DNA of 64,000 bases from Musa acuminata AAA Group. Lineage: Eukaryota > Streptophyta > Magnoliopsida > Zingiberales > Musaceae. Below are positions 1 to 11,863 of this stretch, in pieces. The DNA is taken from positions 8,107,001 to 8,171,000 of the forward strand of contig NC_088340.1 in the NCBI RefSeq assembly GCF_036884655.1, in the 5' to 3' direction. The notes below the pieces were generated by a model, which saw only the letters and a program-made list of their open reading frames with translations, was not told the DNA's origin and did no database searches. Within the stretch, counting starts at the first letter, position 1, and each line of letters starts with the position of its first letter. Made by a program: the position numbers and the translations under genes.

Positions 1-600
1 ATGGTCTCGTTTTCATTTTCTTTTTCACAAGATTTTAAGATGACGGAGGGAGTAGGGCAGAATAATTGATTGAACATTGTCATAAATTTTCTTCGAACCA
101 AAAAAAAGTCAACCTATAAAGCATAATTAATTGGTCATGATTATGATCAGAGTCAGCCGGTATGGGTCTAATTAGAGGATCAATTGTTAACATAATATAT
201 TTTCAATAAATATTAGAAATAATAAAATATATCTATCAACTTAAAAAATCCATCACATTCCATTATCAACTCAATAAATCTATCAACTTAAAAAAAAAAA
301 AAATCCATCAAGTAAACTTAGAGTATTCCTAATTTTATTCAGAAGCTTTTATTTTGGTTAGAATCTCAACATCACATTCCATTATCAATCTTGATACTCC
401 AGGTTAGCTTTTATGGTCATCGAGTTGATAGAATGCTCCAGTCTCACTAATTTCTTCAAAAATGTAATCAAGCATATGAATAAGATTCTTCAAAAATGCT
501 TTAACCTATAAATATGTGTACCCAGCAATTAATGATGGCAATATAAAAAATAAATGTCTTGCTCTCTCATAAATTGTGAAAGATTTTATATATTCCTTTT
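1..600. repeat. P450-cluster spacer block (copy 1)
   Basis: AT-rich non-coding sequence that matches 27691-28290 and 48271-48870 in the same orientation, and 7870-8480 in inverted orientation. In the other copies this block lies upstream of a decayed P450 relic, so the window starts inside one of the cluster's spacer units. No gene is visible. Confidence 0.8.
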
Positions 601-1653
601 TCTTAATTAATGAGTACAAGTATCATTATTAATCCTATTTTAATCCCTTTATCATCGATCTTAAATTTTTATAATTTACTCGTATCTAAAATAATTTTTA
701 TATTTTTAAAAACATAGCATATAAGCTCCTCCCATTAAGTTTGGGTTAACAAATGTTATAGTCTACTTAGTAATATACTAACTCATAATAAAGGATTAAG
801 ATTTATTTTAGTCCAGATCTCTTAAATATTTATGATTTAATCATATCTAAAATAACCTTATATTTTAAAAAATATATTATATAAGTCCCTCCCATCAACT
901 CATAATAAATTATTAATATATTGACATATATAATTTAAATTTAAAAAAATTGATAATATGTTGATTTGAAAACGTGGACCGGTTGTCTAGTTAATTTCCT
1001 TTAAAACAAGCCTTTCTATGATCTAGCGGGTAACATGCTGGTCTTGCTTCTACATTCGTTGTAAAGGGAGGAGCCTTTTAGCAGTTACAGCAGTCGAGAG
1101 TCTCACGATGGAGAGCTGATCCCTCGGGCCCAAAGAGAAAACTACTAGTCGCATTGCACACTTCAGCATCCGAAGTTTCTCTCTTGTTATACCGTGGCTC
1201 ATGTCCAACATCATCACTAGATCAATCAAAGTGTGAAGAGGGGTGAAGGACTCCTCCGTTAGTGCAGTTAGTAGATCATGTGTAAGGGACCACAAGTAGC
1301 CCATAGAACTCATCCTCTCGTTTCACATCCTCCTTCTTCTCGTCATCGTTGTAAGCTTTCTCATCCTTGTCCTTGTTGGCTGCTTTTGGTATAGGATTGA
1401 ATCGCACATCCCCTCCTTGGTTGGGCTTTGACAAAAGATTAATGGCTCATCGTCGTAATAGACCTTAGTAGCAACAACAACTGTGGTAGCCACTCTGTTC
1501 TCCCACAACTGTCGTTCCCTACCTTTGTTTGTGTTCTAGATGTCAACGTTGGTGGTTTTCCTATTCGGGTTCTGGTTCTCTATCTCTCCCATTGCCCCTC
1601 GACAACGAGTGCATTGTCTTCTTAACAATAGAGTGCAGAGAGAAAGGGCGCAT
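601..1653. other. Spacer without recognisable gene
   Basis: The first 400 bases are AT-rich. From about 1040 the composition becomes markedly more GC-rich, which suggests a different, probably transposon-derived, origin. Only short open frames occur and none resembles a known protein. I cannot classify it. Confidence 0.4.
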
Positions 1654-1871
1654 TGTCACAGACAAACTTCGAAACAGGATGTTTGATGTAATGCTTATAT
1701 ATGTCCATGTCTTTCTATTTGTTTATGCTTTGTATAGTATGTAGAGGGACGACCAAAGGCTTAATAGTCCCATTTTAGTTGGGTTTGGTGGCCTCTTTAG
1801 GCTTGTAAATAAAGGTTGTGTCATGTGGACACTTGTGAGAGATTTTCGATCTATAATGGACCTTTGTTGTG
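1654..1871 (+). mobile_element. Partial older LTR of the 447-bp LTR family
   Basis: Begins with the same TGTCAC start as the LTRs at 2124 and 6245 and follows them for about 218 bases with many substitutions and small gaps, stopping near the middle of the LTR. It is an older, truncated copy of the same family. No primer site follows it and I see no partner LTR in the window. Confidence 0.75.
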
Positions 1872-2119
1872 GACACTTATAGGATGACCGCTCACCTACA
1901 CAGAAGGTCCTGTCGGGTGGTTACCGACTGTGGCCCCTTGACAAGTAAGTCAGTGTGGGGTTCTACTTTTTCTCCCTCCCCCTATGCCGGATGCCAGCCA
2001 GGAGCTTTTATACTACTGTACAAGATTAGTCGTATGCGGGTTTGGCGTGACGGTCAATCCTCGAGGGGTGAGATGGTACCTTTGTGCGGCCATCATCTCG
2101 AGACGTGTGGAATGGCACC
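1872..2119. other. Unclassified host sequence of the LTR element
   Basis: GC-richer than the cluster spacers. It reads on naturally into 6692 across the element: the ATGC at 2120-2123 recurs at 6692-6695. The young element therefore inserted into this sequence, which may itself be part of an older transposon. No gene recognised. Confidence 0.4.
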
Positions 2120-2123
2120 ATGC

Positions 2124-2570
2124 TGTCACGGACAAACTTCGAAACAGGGTGTTTGATGTAATGCTTATATATGTCCGTGTCTTTTGGCATGTTCATGCCT
2201 TGTACAGAATGTAGAAGGGCGGCCGAAGGCTTAATAGTCCCACTTTAGTTGGGTTGGTGGCCTCTTTAGGCTTGTAAATAAAGGTTGTGTCATGTGGACA
2301 CGTACGAGAGCTTTTCGGTCTGTAATGGACCATTTTACCCTTTGTTGTGCCACTGTTCAGAGCTTGTAAAGTCTGTTTGTAATTTGCATTGTCTATGAAG
2401 TGTTCTTTCGGAGATGTTTGCTTGTGGATCCCGATTGAGGCGTTCTCTCTAATCCGTTCTCTCTTTTGGTGGTCTTATGGGACAATGGGAGGCTTCGGGG
2501 AGGCTGACCTTTACGGACGGACACGCAAGGGTGCCGCACGACTTAAGCAAAACCAGCTAAGTCTGTGTCA
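2124..2570 (+). repeat. 5' LTR of the LARD-type element
   Basis: Starts TGTCACGG and ends GTGTCA. Same length as the 3' LTR at 6245-6691, with no indels between them and ten differences, all transitions. Both contain a stretch like GCTTGTAAATAAAGG that could hold the polyadenylation signal. Confidence 0.92.
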
Positions 2571-2572
2571 TA

Positions 2573-2584
2573 TGGTATCAGAGC
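2573..2584 (+). other. Primer binding site, initiator tRNA-Met
   Basis: TGGTATCAGAGC, two bases after the 5' LTR. This is the standard complement to the 3' end of plant initiator tRNA-Met used to prime minus-strand DNA synthesis. Confidence 0.93.
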
Positions 2585-5500
2585 GGGACAAGCAATCATA
2601 GAAACACTTAGCATGCAAACGTGGGGGACCTAGCGGGGCTGCATTGAGGGCAGTCAGCACACGCGCGACCGTTTGAGGGAAAACGAGCATGGAGATGTAG
2701 GGAAAAGAGTCGCTCAGAGGAGCGGGCATCTGACATTGGCATTCAGAGGAATGGCCAACCCTTCGCGCAAGAGGCACCACGAGAACAGGCAAGCTTGGAA
2801 GAATGCGGAGCGCACAAAGGTTGGGATCGTTGAGTTTGGGCTACGGCTCAACGTTGACAACTATACTTGATGGTGCTCTAGGCAAGCGAGGCGCTTGGCA
2901 AGAATGAGACCATGCAAGGCGGAATGAGTTGTTCAGCGATTGAAAGAGTTGTGCAAAGCTCACAGAGGTGAGGGGAATTGCTATCTCAAAGAATTCGATA
3001 CTCATGCATGGGCTTGTATGCGGACGATGGAATGTTCGCGGCCATCCCAAGGCGACCGAAACTCGGCGCCATGGAGCATTGAAACTTTCTCTTCGGCATA
3101 CGAAGGATACGTCCGGAGGAGGCTGAAGTGTGCAACGAGTTCAGCATGTTGCTAGTCCTTGAGGGGTGCAGCGGTGGCTGTATTGACGTGGAGGCGCAAT
3201 CTAGCAAGTGCGTTTGCAGGAGGCAGAACAATGCACAGTTTGTTCAGCAGATCGGAGTAGTCCAAGGGGATGGTGGTCTCCGAAACAAAGAGAGATGTTG
3301 CTCCAACGGGACAGTTATCCAGGAGGGATAAGTCTCGGCTCTCCAGAGGGAGAATCATGTGAGACGGACTTCACATGTTGAGGAGGAGTACCTCAACAAA
3401 CAACAACTCCACGAAGCTCGATGGACTGAGCAAGCGGCGAGGAGTCGTCGCATGATCTCGCTTGAGAGAATGCATTGGTGGATGCATTGCGAGATCAAGT
3501 GGGGGAGCGACCTAAAGCAACACAGATGAAGGCACATTTGGAGTCGATATGAGATCGAACTCAAGGGAGGGCTGACCCGTGGAATGGTGGGCACGAGGGC
3601 TACCATCGACTCAATGCAAAAACGAGGAGCGGAGCAACTTGGGTGTAACTTGGTGAAGTACCCAAGCCGCATGAAGGGAGCCAGCAGAGAAGTTGGAACA
3701 TGGAGCAGAGGCACAGTGCTTTCCTTAGACAGAGGTCAAGGACATGAACTCTTGCAGAGGCAAGAACAGGATCATGTTGTTCCATGGGTTCTTCATTCTG
3801 ACGGAGTGGACTCATCTTGCATGGTGCCAAAGACGAAGGGAGTTTCTGGGCACATGCACCTTATCTCAGAGGAGCATTTGATGGAGGAACTAAGGCGACT
3901 CAATTTGCAGAGGCGAAGTTGGGTTCAGAAGGCTTTAGCACGGGGCAAGAGGACGCAGAGGCGGGTACTCTTGAAGAATATGCCACAGTGTTGCCAGTCA
4001 AGTTGCTAGGCAGGAAGCAGTGCGCAGCGGAGATTGTGCTGGTAGGGGCAGAGGTCCAGGATCCAGACAATGGTGCACAAATTACAGTGAAGTCGGTGGA
4101 CTTCGGGAGCTACTAGGTGACGGACTGTCCTAGAGCGGGGCTTCATCTAGGTGTGACCCAAGAGTGGGTGGATGAAGGTCGATTGCCAAAGGAGCGAACA
4201 AAATCGAAGGTGGAAGAGACCCTGCGATGTATTAGCAGAGGCCACACATGGAGGGTTCACAATTCGAGTTTATTCCACAAGGATCAAAATGCAATGGAGA
4301 TGTCACCAGGAGGTGACATGGTGCAGCGGATCGTGGTGGAACAGTTCGTGGCAATGCGATACACACAACCATGTCCCGTGAGGGATGAGATCCTATGGAG
4401 GTATGATCGGGAGCTACTGGGAGCTCCACTTCGGTGAACAACACGACGGCAAGAAGGGCTATGGATTCAAGGAGTGAAGGCCATGGTACCGCAGAGGCGG
4501 GTCTTCCGGGCATGCACCGAATTTTGCATCGGATGAAAACCTTGGTCATCAGCATATGGGGGCTGGGTTCCACCAAGGGAAAAGTTCAAATGCAAGTACC
4601 AGTGAGTCCCATAGGAGGGACTTGATCATGCAGAGGTATGATCGAAGCAGCTGGAGAGTTGGACTGCTCCAGAGCTTATATTCGCTTAAGGGAGCCCGGC
4701 AAGTCAGAGGACACGGCCGAGTAAGCGAACGTTGTTACCAAGGAAGCTAAGAAGAGTAGAATCGGTGCAAAACCTATAATGCGATGGCAGAGGCCATGCA
4801 TGGGAGTTGCAGTCTGTCTTTCCATCGACCAAAGGGAGCTGCTTGCAGAACACAGAGGTGTTGAAGTAGGGGGTCGAAAGGGGCGAGGAAGCGACGACAA
4901 GTCCAGAGGGACTTAGCTACCCAAAATCAAGCATCAGTCAGAATGGAGGTGGACTCAGAGGAGTGCCACGGAGACATATCTACTGATCATGGAGAAAAGG
5001 GATGTAGAGGCGAGGCGACGGATAGTAGGGCCATGGGCATGGTAGCGCCATGGTACCGCAAAGGCGGGACTTCCGTGCAAGTCATTGATCCCTTGCTCTC
5101 ATGGAGGGAGAGCGCTTGGTCGTGAAAGGGGCCGAGGAGGTGGAGCATGTAGAGGCAAACTCCAAGTACCGAGACAAGGCTGAAGGGCAAAGGCCAAGAA
5201 ACTTCGTAAGACCGGTGTCAACAAGTTTCTCATCAAGATAGCCGTAAGTGAAGGACTTCGGGTCATGCAAGAGTGCACGACCAAGGAACGAAGCAAGCAG
5301 TACGCGGTGCTGTACCTTTGCTACTCAGTGGAGTAGGCGGCAGGGTTGATGGAGAAGATGGTACAATCCCAGAGGCGACCTCATCTATCAGAGAATTACT
5401 CCAAGTTTGGGTGAAAACTTCCCGCATTCCAGAAGTTCGATGGCATTGAGAAGGTGAATCACAGTAGCCAACTCAACGCAAGGAGTGCAAACACTTCAAG

Positions 5501-6232
5501 TGCTTCAGAAGTGTGAGCAAAGAGCAGGCGAAGGCCATAATCAGCTCGATGCATGAAGTACAACCTCGAGGAGGCGGGCAAAGTCAAGTAACCTTTACCT
5601 TCTCAACTCTTAAGAGAATGGGCGAAACCGAGTACCCCAGTTCTCTTATCTATATCCAGCAGAGGAGCTCTGCACAAGTTCAAAGACCCTTCGAAGATAA
5701 TGGAAGACAATAGTTGTCAAATCCTCACCAACGGTGATCAGTGCTACTGAGAGTAGATTGTTCGCTTCATTTCCCAACGAAATGCCAATCGAAAGCGAAA
5801 GTGATGCGAACCTACTTGGATGTGACAACTAACTGAAAGAAGAGTCAATGAGCAGATTTTGTGGAGGAAGGACCCAAAACTTCAGAAGTTTGCGAGACGA
5901 TGCTCGTTAAAGCTCCAACAAGCATCTACCCAGTTCAAATAGCATGTGGAATTTCTAAGAGACTGGCGCAGTAAGGATGGTCTTTTCCTTCATCTGGGAG
6001 ATCCACAGGAATCAACAAGGATCAACACAACTCAGCCAACCCCACACCAGAGTCAGAGTCATTGGCGAGTTGAAGCAGCATGGTAGATCAAAGGTTCGAC
6101 TACTCAAAAATAGCAGCGGAGAGCAGCTAGGAGCCAGGAGGCGCATTGCAGCTGGAGCAGAAGATTGAAGACTCAGCAAAGGTGAAGAGTTGTAGTGTTC
6201 ACAAAGGCTTCGACGAGGACGTCGAAGGAATA
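2585..6232 (+). other. Non-coding interior of the LARD-type element
   Basis: GC-richer than the surrounding spacers. The longest open frame is about 140 codons and has no family resemblance I can recognise. Related phrases recur, for example a GGTACCGC-centred stretch near 4485 and again near 5050, pointing to internal duplication. It may be a decayed gag-pol region or a sequence conserved only for packaging and structure; I cannot tell which. Confidence 0.6.
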
Positions 6233-6244
6233 AGTGGGGGAGAA
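6233..6244 (+). other. Polypurine tract
   Basis: AGTGGGGGAGAA directly before the 3' LTR, the expected primer for plus-strand DNA synthesis. Confidence 0.9.
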
Positions 6245-6691
6245 TGTCACGGACAAACTTTGAAACAGGGTGTTTGATGTAATGCTTATATATGTTCGTG
6301 TCTTTTGGCATGTTCATGCCTTGTACAGAATGTAGAAGGGCGGCCGAAGGCTTAATAGTCCTACTTTAGTTGGGTTGGTGGCCTCTTTAGGCTTGTAAAT
6401 AAAGGTTGTGTCATGTGGACACGTACGAGAGCTTTTCGGTCTGTAATGGACCATTTTACCCTTTGTTGTGCCACTGTTCAGAGCTTGTAAAGTCTGTTTG
6501 TAATTTGCATTGTCTATGAAGTGTTCTTTCGGAGATGTCTGCTTGTGGATCCCGATTGAGGCGTTCTCTCTAACCCGTTCTCTCTTTTGGTGGTCCTATG
6601 GGACAATGGGAGGCTTCGGGGAGGCTGACCTTTGCGGACGGACATGCAAGGGTGCCGCACGACTTAGGCAAAACCAGCTAAGTCCGTGTCA
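6245..6691 (+). repeat. 3' LTR of the LARD-type element
   Basis: Direct copy of 2124-2570, same length, ending GTGTCA and followed by ATGC. Confidence 0.92.
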
Positions 6692-8480
6692 ATGCGGTGC
6701 CGTCTTGGGCTTACCAGGATGGGACATACTGAGCGACGTCTTGGTACGATTGCTGGCTCGACACGTGGGAGTGCTTCTTTTACTGATTTGACTGTAGTGT
6801 GATATGACATCGATTGTAACGGGACTTGAGCTAGAAAGACTAATTATGGCTCTTTCTGGACCATTTGTCGTTAGTGTTTCTTTTGAATTGTTTCCTTTAG
6901 GTGCTTTTGCCAGCTCGGTTTTCAGCAAACATAATGCTTGGGGCAGTCAACTTGATGTTTGTCTTAGTGATCTCTCCACGAGTTTGAATCTAAGTTAAAT
7001 TGGTCAGACTATCATACATTATGGTTGCATCAACATGTATGTATACGTACGATCAGCTGTTTCGTTTGCTTTGGTTACCAACAACAATAAGTGCTATTTT
7101 TAGAACATTGCCAATTGTTTTGATACTGCATTTACTGCACTACTCCTTTGCTGAATTCATGATATATCTGCAGCCATCAATATAGAGAAGGACGCTTTAT
7201 GCATAGAATTATTACTAATGACTTAACGTATTCTAATGGAATAAGAATCTCGCAAAATAGGTCCAAGTATGGTCATGGCTTTATGCATAGAGTTGTTGGC
7301 CATGCTCAATCCAACTTCTTTGGCGTTTGGTGGAACTGTGCTTCCATTGATCATTAAGATTCTAGGTATGCCGATGCGTCCACATCACAGTGGGGCCTAC
7401 ATCCAGAAAAATGAGGTGTCCATGCAACAGTTTTGACCGTAAACAACTTGGCCTTCTCATTGGTCAATCTATGATTCAAGATAAACATGAGATAGAATTG
7501 TTGCTTTGCGTTCGTTGGCTTGTGAAACATGAAAAATGTGTGAAGGCAACTCACAAGCAGCATATGCTTATTTTTGTTAAACAATGATAGAACATCCTAG
7601 AGATGTCTTCTCCAAAAGGCATTTGAACTATGAATATAATACATTAGGACAAAAAGATGGTCGTGGAGATCCTTCTTTCCCTCCCGCAAGTAATGTCCTA
7701 AGTATGTAACGTTAGTATAAAGGTCAAAGAATAAAAATAAAAAATATGACCAACTTGAAGGGGTTAAATAGGATCAAAGAATGATAATTGTGCCTCCAAT
7801 TTTGAGAGAGAAAACTTTTGTCGGATTACTGTCCTGCCACTGGATCTTATCTTATTCATTGATTAAAAAAAGACACAATATATAAAATCTTTCACAATTT
7901 ATGAGACAACAATACATTTATTTTTTATATTGCCGTCATTAATTTCTGGGTATACCTATTTATATATAGATTAAATCATTTTTGAAGAAACTTATTCATA
8001 TGTTTGATTACATTTTTGAAGAAATTAGTGAGACTGGAGCATTCTATCAACTCGATGACTATAAAAGCTGGCCTGGAATATCAAGATTGATAATGGAATG
8101 TGATGTTGAGATTCTAACCAAAATAAAAGCTTTTGAATTAAATTAGGAATACTCTAAGTTTACTTGATGGAATTTTTTTTTTAAAAGTTGATAGGTTTAT
8201 CGAGTTGATAATGGAATGTGATGGATTTTTTAAGTTGATAGATATATTTTATTATTTCTAATATTTATTGAAAATATATTATATTATGTTATCAATTGAT
8301 CCACTAATTAGACTCATACCTACTGACTGCCATCATAATCATGACCAATTAATTATGCATTGTAGGGTTGACTATTTTTCGTTGGAAGAAAATTTAGGAC
8401 AATGCTCAATCGATTATTTTACCTACTCCCAAGGAAAAGAAAACGACATCATGCAATCTCCCCCATTTAGCACGGCCTCT
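6692..8480. repeat. Inverted copy of P450-cluster spacer
   Basis: 6692-6835 continues the unclassified host sequence of the element. From about 6836 to 8480 the sequence is the reverse complement of about 27660-29420 and of 48240-49690. The part near 6930-6970 also resembles the region downstream of the P450 genes (near 19230 and 57110). It is therefore spacer between an older P450 copy and the relic at 8558. Short open frames here have no recognisable product. Confidence 0.75.
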
Positions 8481-8557
8481 CGTTCTTGAGCGTGACATGC
8501 AGCCATAAAGAACGAGGAACCTCTACCGTCCCCTTGTCATACACGAGAAACCATCGC

Positions 8558-9640
8558 AAAGCACAAAGCATGGCACTTCCTCACATGATTGGAGAACGAT
8601 TGCTGGAGATTCATTCTCCGATGGAAAGCCATTTGGCCTATGAATATGCTATCAACTTCCGCGTGCAGCAAGCATGCTATCAAACTGATGAGGACAAAAA
8701 TTATGTTGTCATCAACTTGTCTACTTGGCAAAAAAAATTTTGCCAAGGTTTTGGTAGACTTTGACAGCTAATCTACTTGGCAAAGATTTTGATAATTAAT
8801 TTATTTTAAGATATTGAATTTAAATCTCATCTTTATTATTTATTCTTTGAAAAAAAGAATGATAGACGAATGTGAATAGGGTAGCCAATGATTACTTCTA
8901 TTAACCTCATGCAAGACATCAAACAATTTACACTCAATATTCCTATTATAGTTCCAAAGAAAACAGGAGGATTCTCCTCGATTATGATCTCTGCATCCCA
9001 TTCCACTACCAATCTTGATATTCCAAGTTGATAGCATATTTCATCATAATTTTTGTTGTCAACATAATGTACAAACTGGCACTATAATAAAATTTGAACT
9101 TTTTCTAAAAAAAAAGAGATTAATTGTGATTAGTATTTTGTTGATTAGAAAATTAATGTTAAAGGGGCTTGGATTACATAAGTAAAGTCACATATAGTTA
9201 CAATAATAAAAAAATTAACTCAGTGTTAGTTTGATTATAGAATAAGTAATATTAAAATAAATATTCACCGGTGTTAAGGAGAGAGAGAAAAGAAAAATAA
9301 AAATCCAAAAGAGAAATTAAAAATCAAAAACGAAAAAAAAATTACTAAAGATCAACAACCAAGAACATGCTTAAAATCCTACACAAGATTAGCATAGTTT
9401 AGTAACTTCCACCTACATCTATAGTGAAAAATTAAATTTCTAAAAATTAAATTTCTCTCTATATAAGATCAATTATAAGGTTTGTGTTGTAGTCATCTCT
9501 TCAATGGAGCTGGCCAAGAAAGTCCTCAAGACATACATCCTCGAGTGCTATGGTCATTCCAAATTTAGTTTGATATCGTACCGAGACACATGAAGGATTG
9601 AAATGTACGATCGCTCTGACTTGGGCTTCTATTAAAAGAA
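8558..9640 (+). pseudogene. Decayed CYP71-type P450 relic
   Basis: Two pieces still show P450 origin. At about 8535-8580 the leader and first codons (MALP after an AAAGC context) align with the leader and start MAVP of the intact genes. At about 9503-9560 the translation ELAKKVLKTYILECYG matches EMAKEVLKTHDLECCS of the intact genes (about residues 95-110), followed by a trace of the YGERWRQLRKF region near 9595. The sequence between bears no resemblance to P450, and stops follow. About 300 bases (8770-9060) are inverted relative to the sister relics at 27.2-27.5 and 47.8-48.0 kb. No exon 2 is visible. Confidence 0.65.
8724..8747. other. Short perfect palindrome at an inversion edge
   Basis: CTTGGCA followed by an A/T run and TGCCAAG: about ten-base arms around a short A-rich centre. 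It sits at the left edge of the segment that is inverted relative to the two sister loci. Confidence 0.7.
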
Positions 9641-10205
9641 TTAAATTAAATTAAAAGATAGAATTAAAACCTCTATCATAATCAAAGGGTAAAAATAATT
9701 ATAATATCTAAAATTTAGTGAGAATAGAGAGGTCATACCATAATAACGATCACTATCAAACAGACAATTGTGAAAATAATAAATCAATAATAAATTTGAT
9801 ATATTACGTATAATAAAAATATATGAATATAGTCTTAACAATTGACTCTTTGTAACTCTCATCTCTTTCCTAACCCTTATTATCAAGTAGTTGTGCATAA
9901 TCACTATAAGAATCTCCTACAAAGTATTATATTAAGAACATATCAAGCGTTTTAAGTGAGGGAACCAGACAAAAGAAAAAAATGATAAGACGATACGAAG
10001 GAATTGCTTAGTATAATCTTGTATCACAAGGAAAAATAAATTAAGAAGAATATATATACTTATAAAAATTATAATAATTTGAGGTCAAGCTATCACTTGA
10101 CTTTATAAGAGAAAATGAGTTCCTCCATGAAAACTTTTTGTTAAGGTTTTATTGGATTCTTTCCATTTAACTTGTATGCCAATGTACAATTAATATGTTG
10201 ATAAA
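9641..10205. other. AT-rich spacer, no gene seen
   Basis: Low-complexity AT-rich DNA between the relic and the conserved module at 10206. The open frame of 87 codons on the minus strand looks like chance in AT-rich sequence. Confidence 0.5.
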
Positions 10206-10640
10206 GACCTTATCGAGAGGTCAAGAATACTCGATCTGTGGTTGGTGGAACTATGCTTATCAAGATTCTCCATGGTGGGACCTACAATTAAAACTATGAT
10301 CATAAAAGCTCTGGCCAACACCTTGCTTAAATCTTTTGTCCAGCTACAGAAGAAATGTATAGTTCCAATTGGCTCTATCCTTTTAGCGTATGAAACATCA
10401 ACATACACATCAACATCTTCATATCTCACAGTTATCATAGCACATCTGTCTTTAGAGGAAGTAATACTTCATCAAGGATTGGATATTTTATGCAAACATC
10501 CAAAAGAAATCTCGAGGAGAGACTCAACCTGTGTGGTCAAAAGTAGAGGCCTCTTTTGTCCTTGCCCAAGACATGGCTTGATGGTAGAAAGTAATATATC
10601 AAAAAAAGAAAAAAAGAGGATATGTTTTCTTATCCTTAAT
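10206..10640 (+). repeat. Conserved spacer module M (copy 1)
   Basis: A roughly 400-base non-coding module found repeatedly near P450 copies: plus strand here, at 34370-34683 and at 53085-53378; minus strand at 25855-26260 and 46430-46830. Its landmarks are a GGTGGAACTATGCTTATC stretch, a GGTGGGACCTAC stretch and a GACTCAACCTGTGTGGTC-like stretch. A weaker relative occurs near 7325-7410. The 136-codon frame at 10242-10652 does not survive in the sister copies, so I do not call it a gene. Confidence 0.75.
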
Positions 10641-11400
10641 TCAATAGATTAAAAATTAAAAAGAATGAAGGACACATAAGTTTATATGTCCAAGCCTAGT
10701 GATTGCCTAAGAGAAATTGTATATAGTTAAAAAAAAAAATCTAAACAAAGAAAAAAAAATTGAAAGAGTCAAACGACACAAAGAGACACTTGTTGATTAT
10801 AATGCTATCATTGATTTCTAGGTACAATTAATTAAAAAAAATCTATAATGTAAATAGCCTGCTACAGTTTTAATATAACCATATAAATATAATATGATAA
10901 GATAAAATAACTTTATCTTTATATAAAGTGTTTACCAGTGTGATATCTAATTGCAGATCACCAAGATATTTTAAAAAATAATAAAATTTACTAATGACGC
11001 AAGCTTACTGTGAGATCTAATCATCATAATTATGAAATCATAGGTTAATAATGATGCTCGGCCGATTTCTATAAGAAAACTTCCAAGTTTTTAATTTTTT
11101 TTTCCAAAATGATACTCATACTTCAAATAATACATAAAGTACCTCTCAATAACCTCAATGATATTTTGTCTACCAATTTTTCCACTTAATTTTTTTATCA
11201 GTTTTGAATTACAACGGTATTTTCCAATATATTATAAAATTTTATTAAGGTTCTAAAAGAATTATAAAACTATTAAAAAAAATATAAGTGACATCATATT
11301 ATGTCTTTTGGATTATTAAGGGATATTTCAAATATTATTAGAAATACAAAACCATTTAAAGAAACATCTTTTGAAAAAAAAATTAAGAAAATCGCACATG
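10641..11400. other. Distal upstream region of P450 gene 1
   Basis: AT-rich sequence that matches the region upstream of gene 5 (about 53430-54250), with the same order of short motifs. No coding potential recognised. Confidence 0.6.
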
Positions 11401-11429
11401 ATGACAAATTGGTGTTTGCTTGAGAGGTT

Positions 11430-11860
11430 GGTTTTCCCATTGGAAGAAAATTTTGATATAACTTGTCCTACTATTTGGATATACGATTATCGTGCCTATT
11501 ATTTCTATTAATATCAAAAGAACAAAGTACTTGTTGAAGACCAATTAATATCAAAACAGATTAACTCTGCCACAATATTCAACTATAAGTTGGAAGAGAA
11601 TTTTGATCTAACTTGTCCCGCTAGTTGGATATTCAATTATCCTGTCGACTATTTCCATTATTATCAAAAGAACAAAGTACTTGTTGTGCAGCAATTAATA
11701 TGAGAATAAATCAACTCAGTGCCCCAATATCCAACTGTCAGTTAGAAGAGAAGAATTTTGATCTAACTTGTTCCGCCGCTAGTTAGATATATAATTATCT
11801 TATTTATTATTTTTATTAATCTCAAAAGAACAAAATACTTATTAGTTCGGTACAGTGTCA
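11430..11860 (+). promoter_or_regulatory. Upstream tandem repeat of gene 1 (3 units)
   Basis: Three diverged units of about 150 bases. Each has a TTTTGATCTAACTTGTCC-like core (near 11453, 11603 and 11758), followed by a TAGTTGGATAT-like stretch and an AAAAGAACAAAGTACTTGTT-like stretch. The last unit abuts the TATA box. Gene 5 has five such units and genes 2 and 4 have one. Whether they act as regulatory sites is inference from position. Confidence 0.7.
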
Positions 11861-11863
11861 CAA

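Larger units (their letters stand above)
2124..6691 (+). mobile_element. Non-autonomous LTR retrotransposon (LARD-type)
   Basis: A complete LTR element: two 447-bp direct LTRs with TG...CA ends, a primer site matching initiator tRNA-Met just after the first, and a purine tract just before the second. ATGC flanks both ends, consistent with a 4-bp target duplication (5 bp is more usual). The 3.67-kb interior has only short scattered frames, and I find no gag, protease, integrase, reverse transcriptase or RNase H. Such elements are mobilised in trans by an autonomous relative. The LTRs differ at ten sites, so insertion is fairly recent. It lies in an older spacer upstream of the P450 relic at 8558. 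Confidence 0.9.

Noticed and set aside
2573..2584. Possible tRNA fragment TGGTATCAGAGC
   Set aside because: It sits directly after LTRs in all four element families here, so it is the primer binding site and not a tRNA gene.
3584..4437. Open frames of 99-141 codons inside the LARD-type element
   Set aside because: They overlap one another, lack family features and lie in an interior without retrotransposon domains, so I do not call them genes.
10242..10652. 136-codon frame in spacer module M
   Set aside because: Not kept in the other four module copies, and it shows no protein family features.
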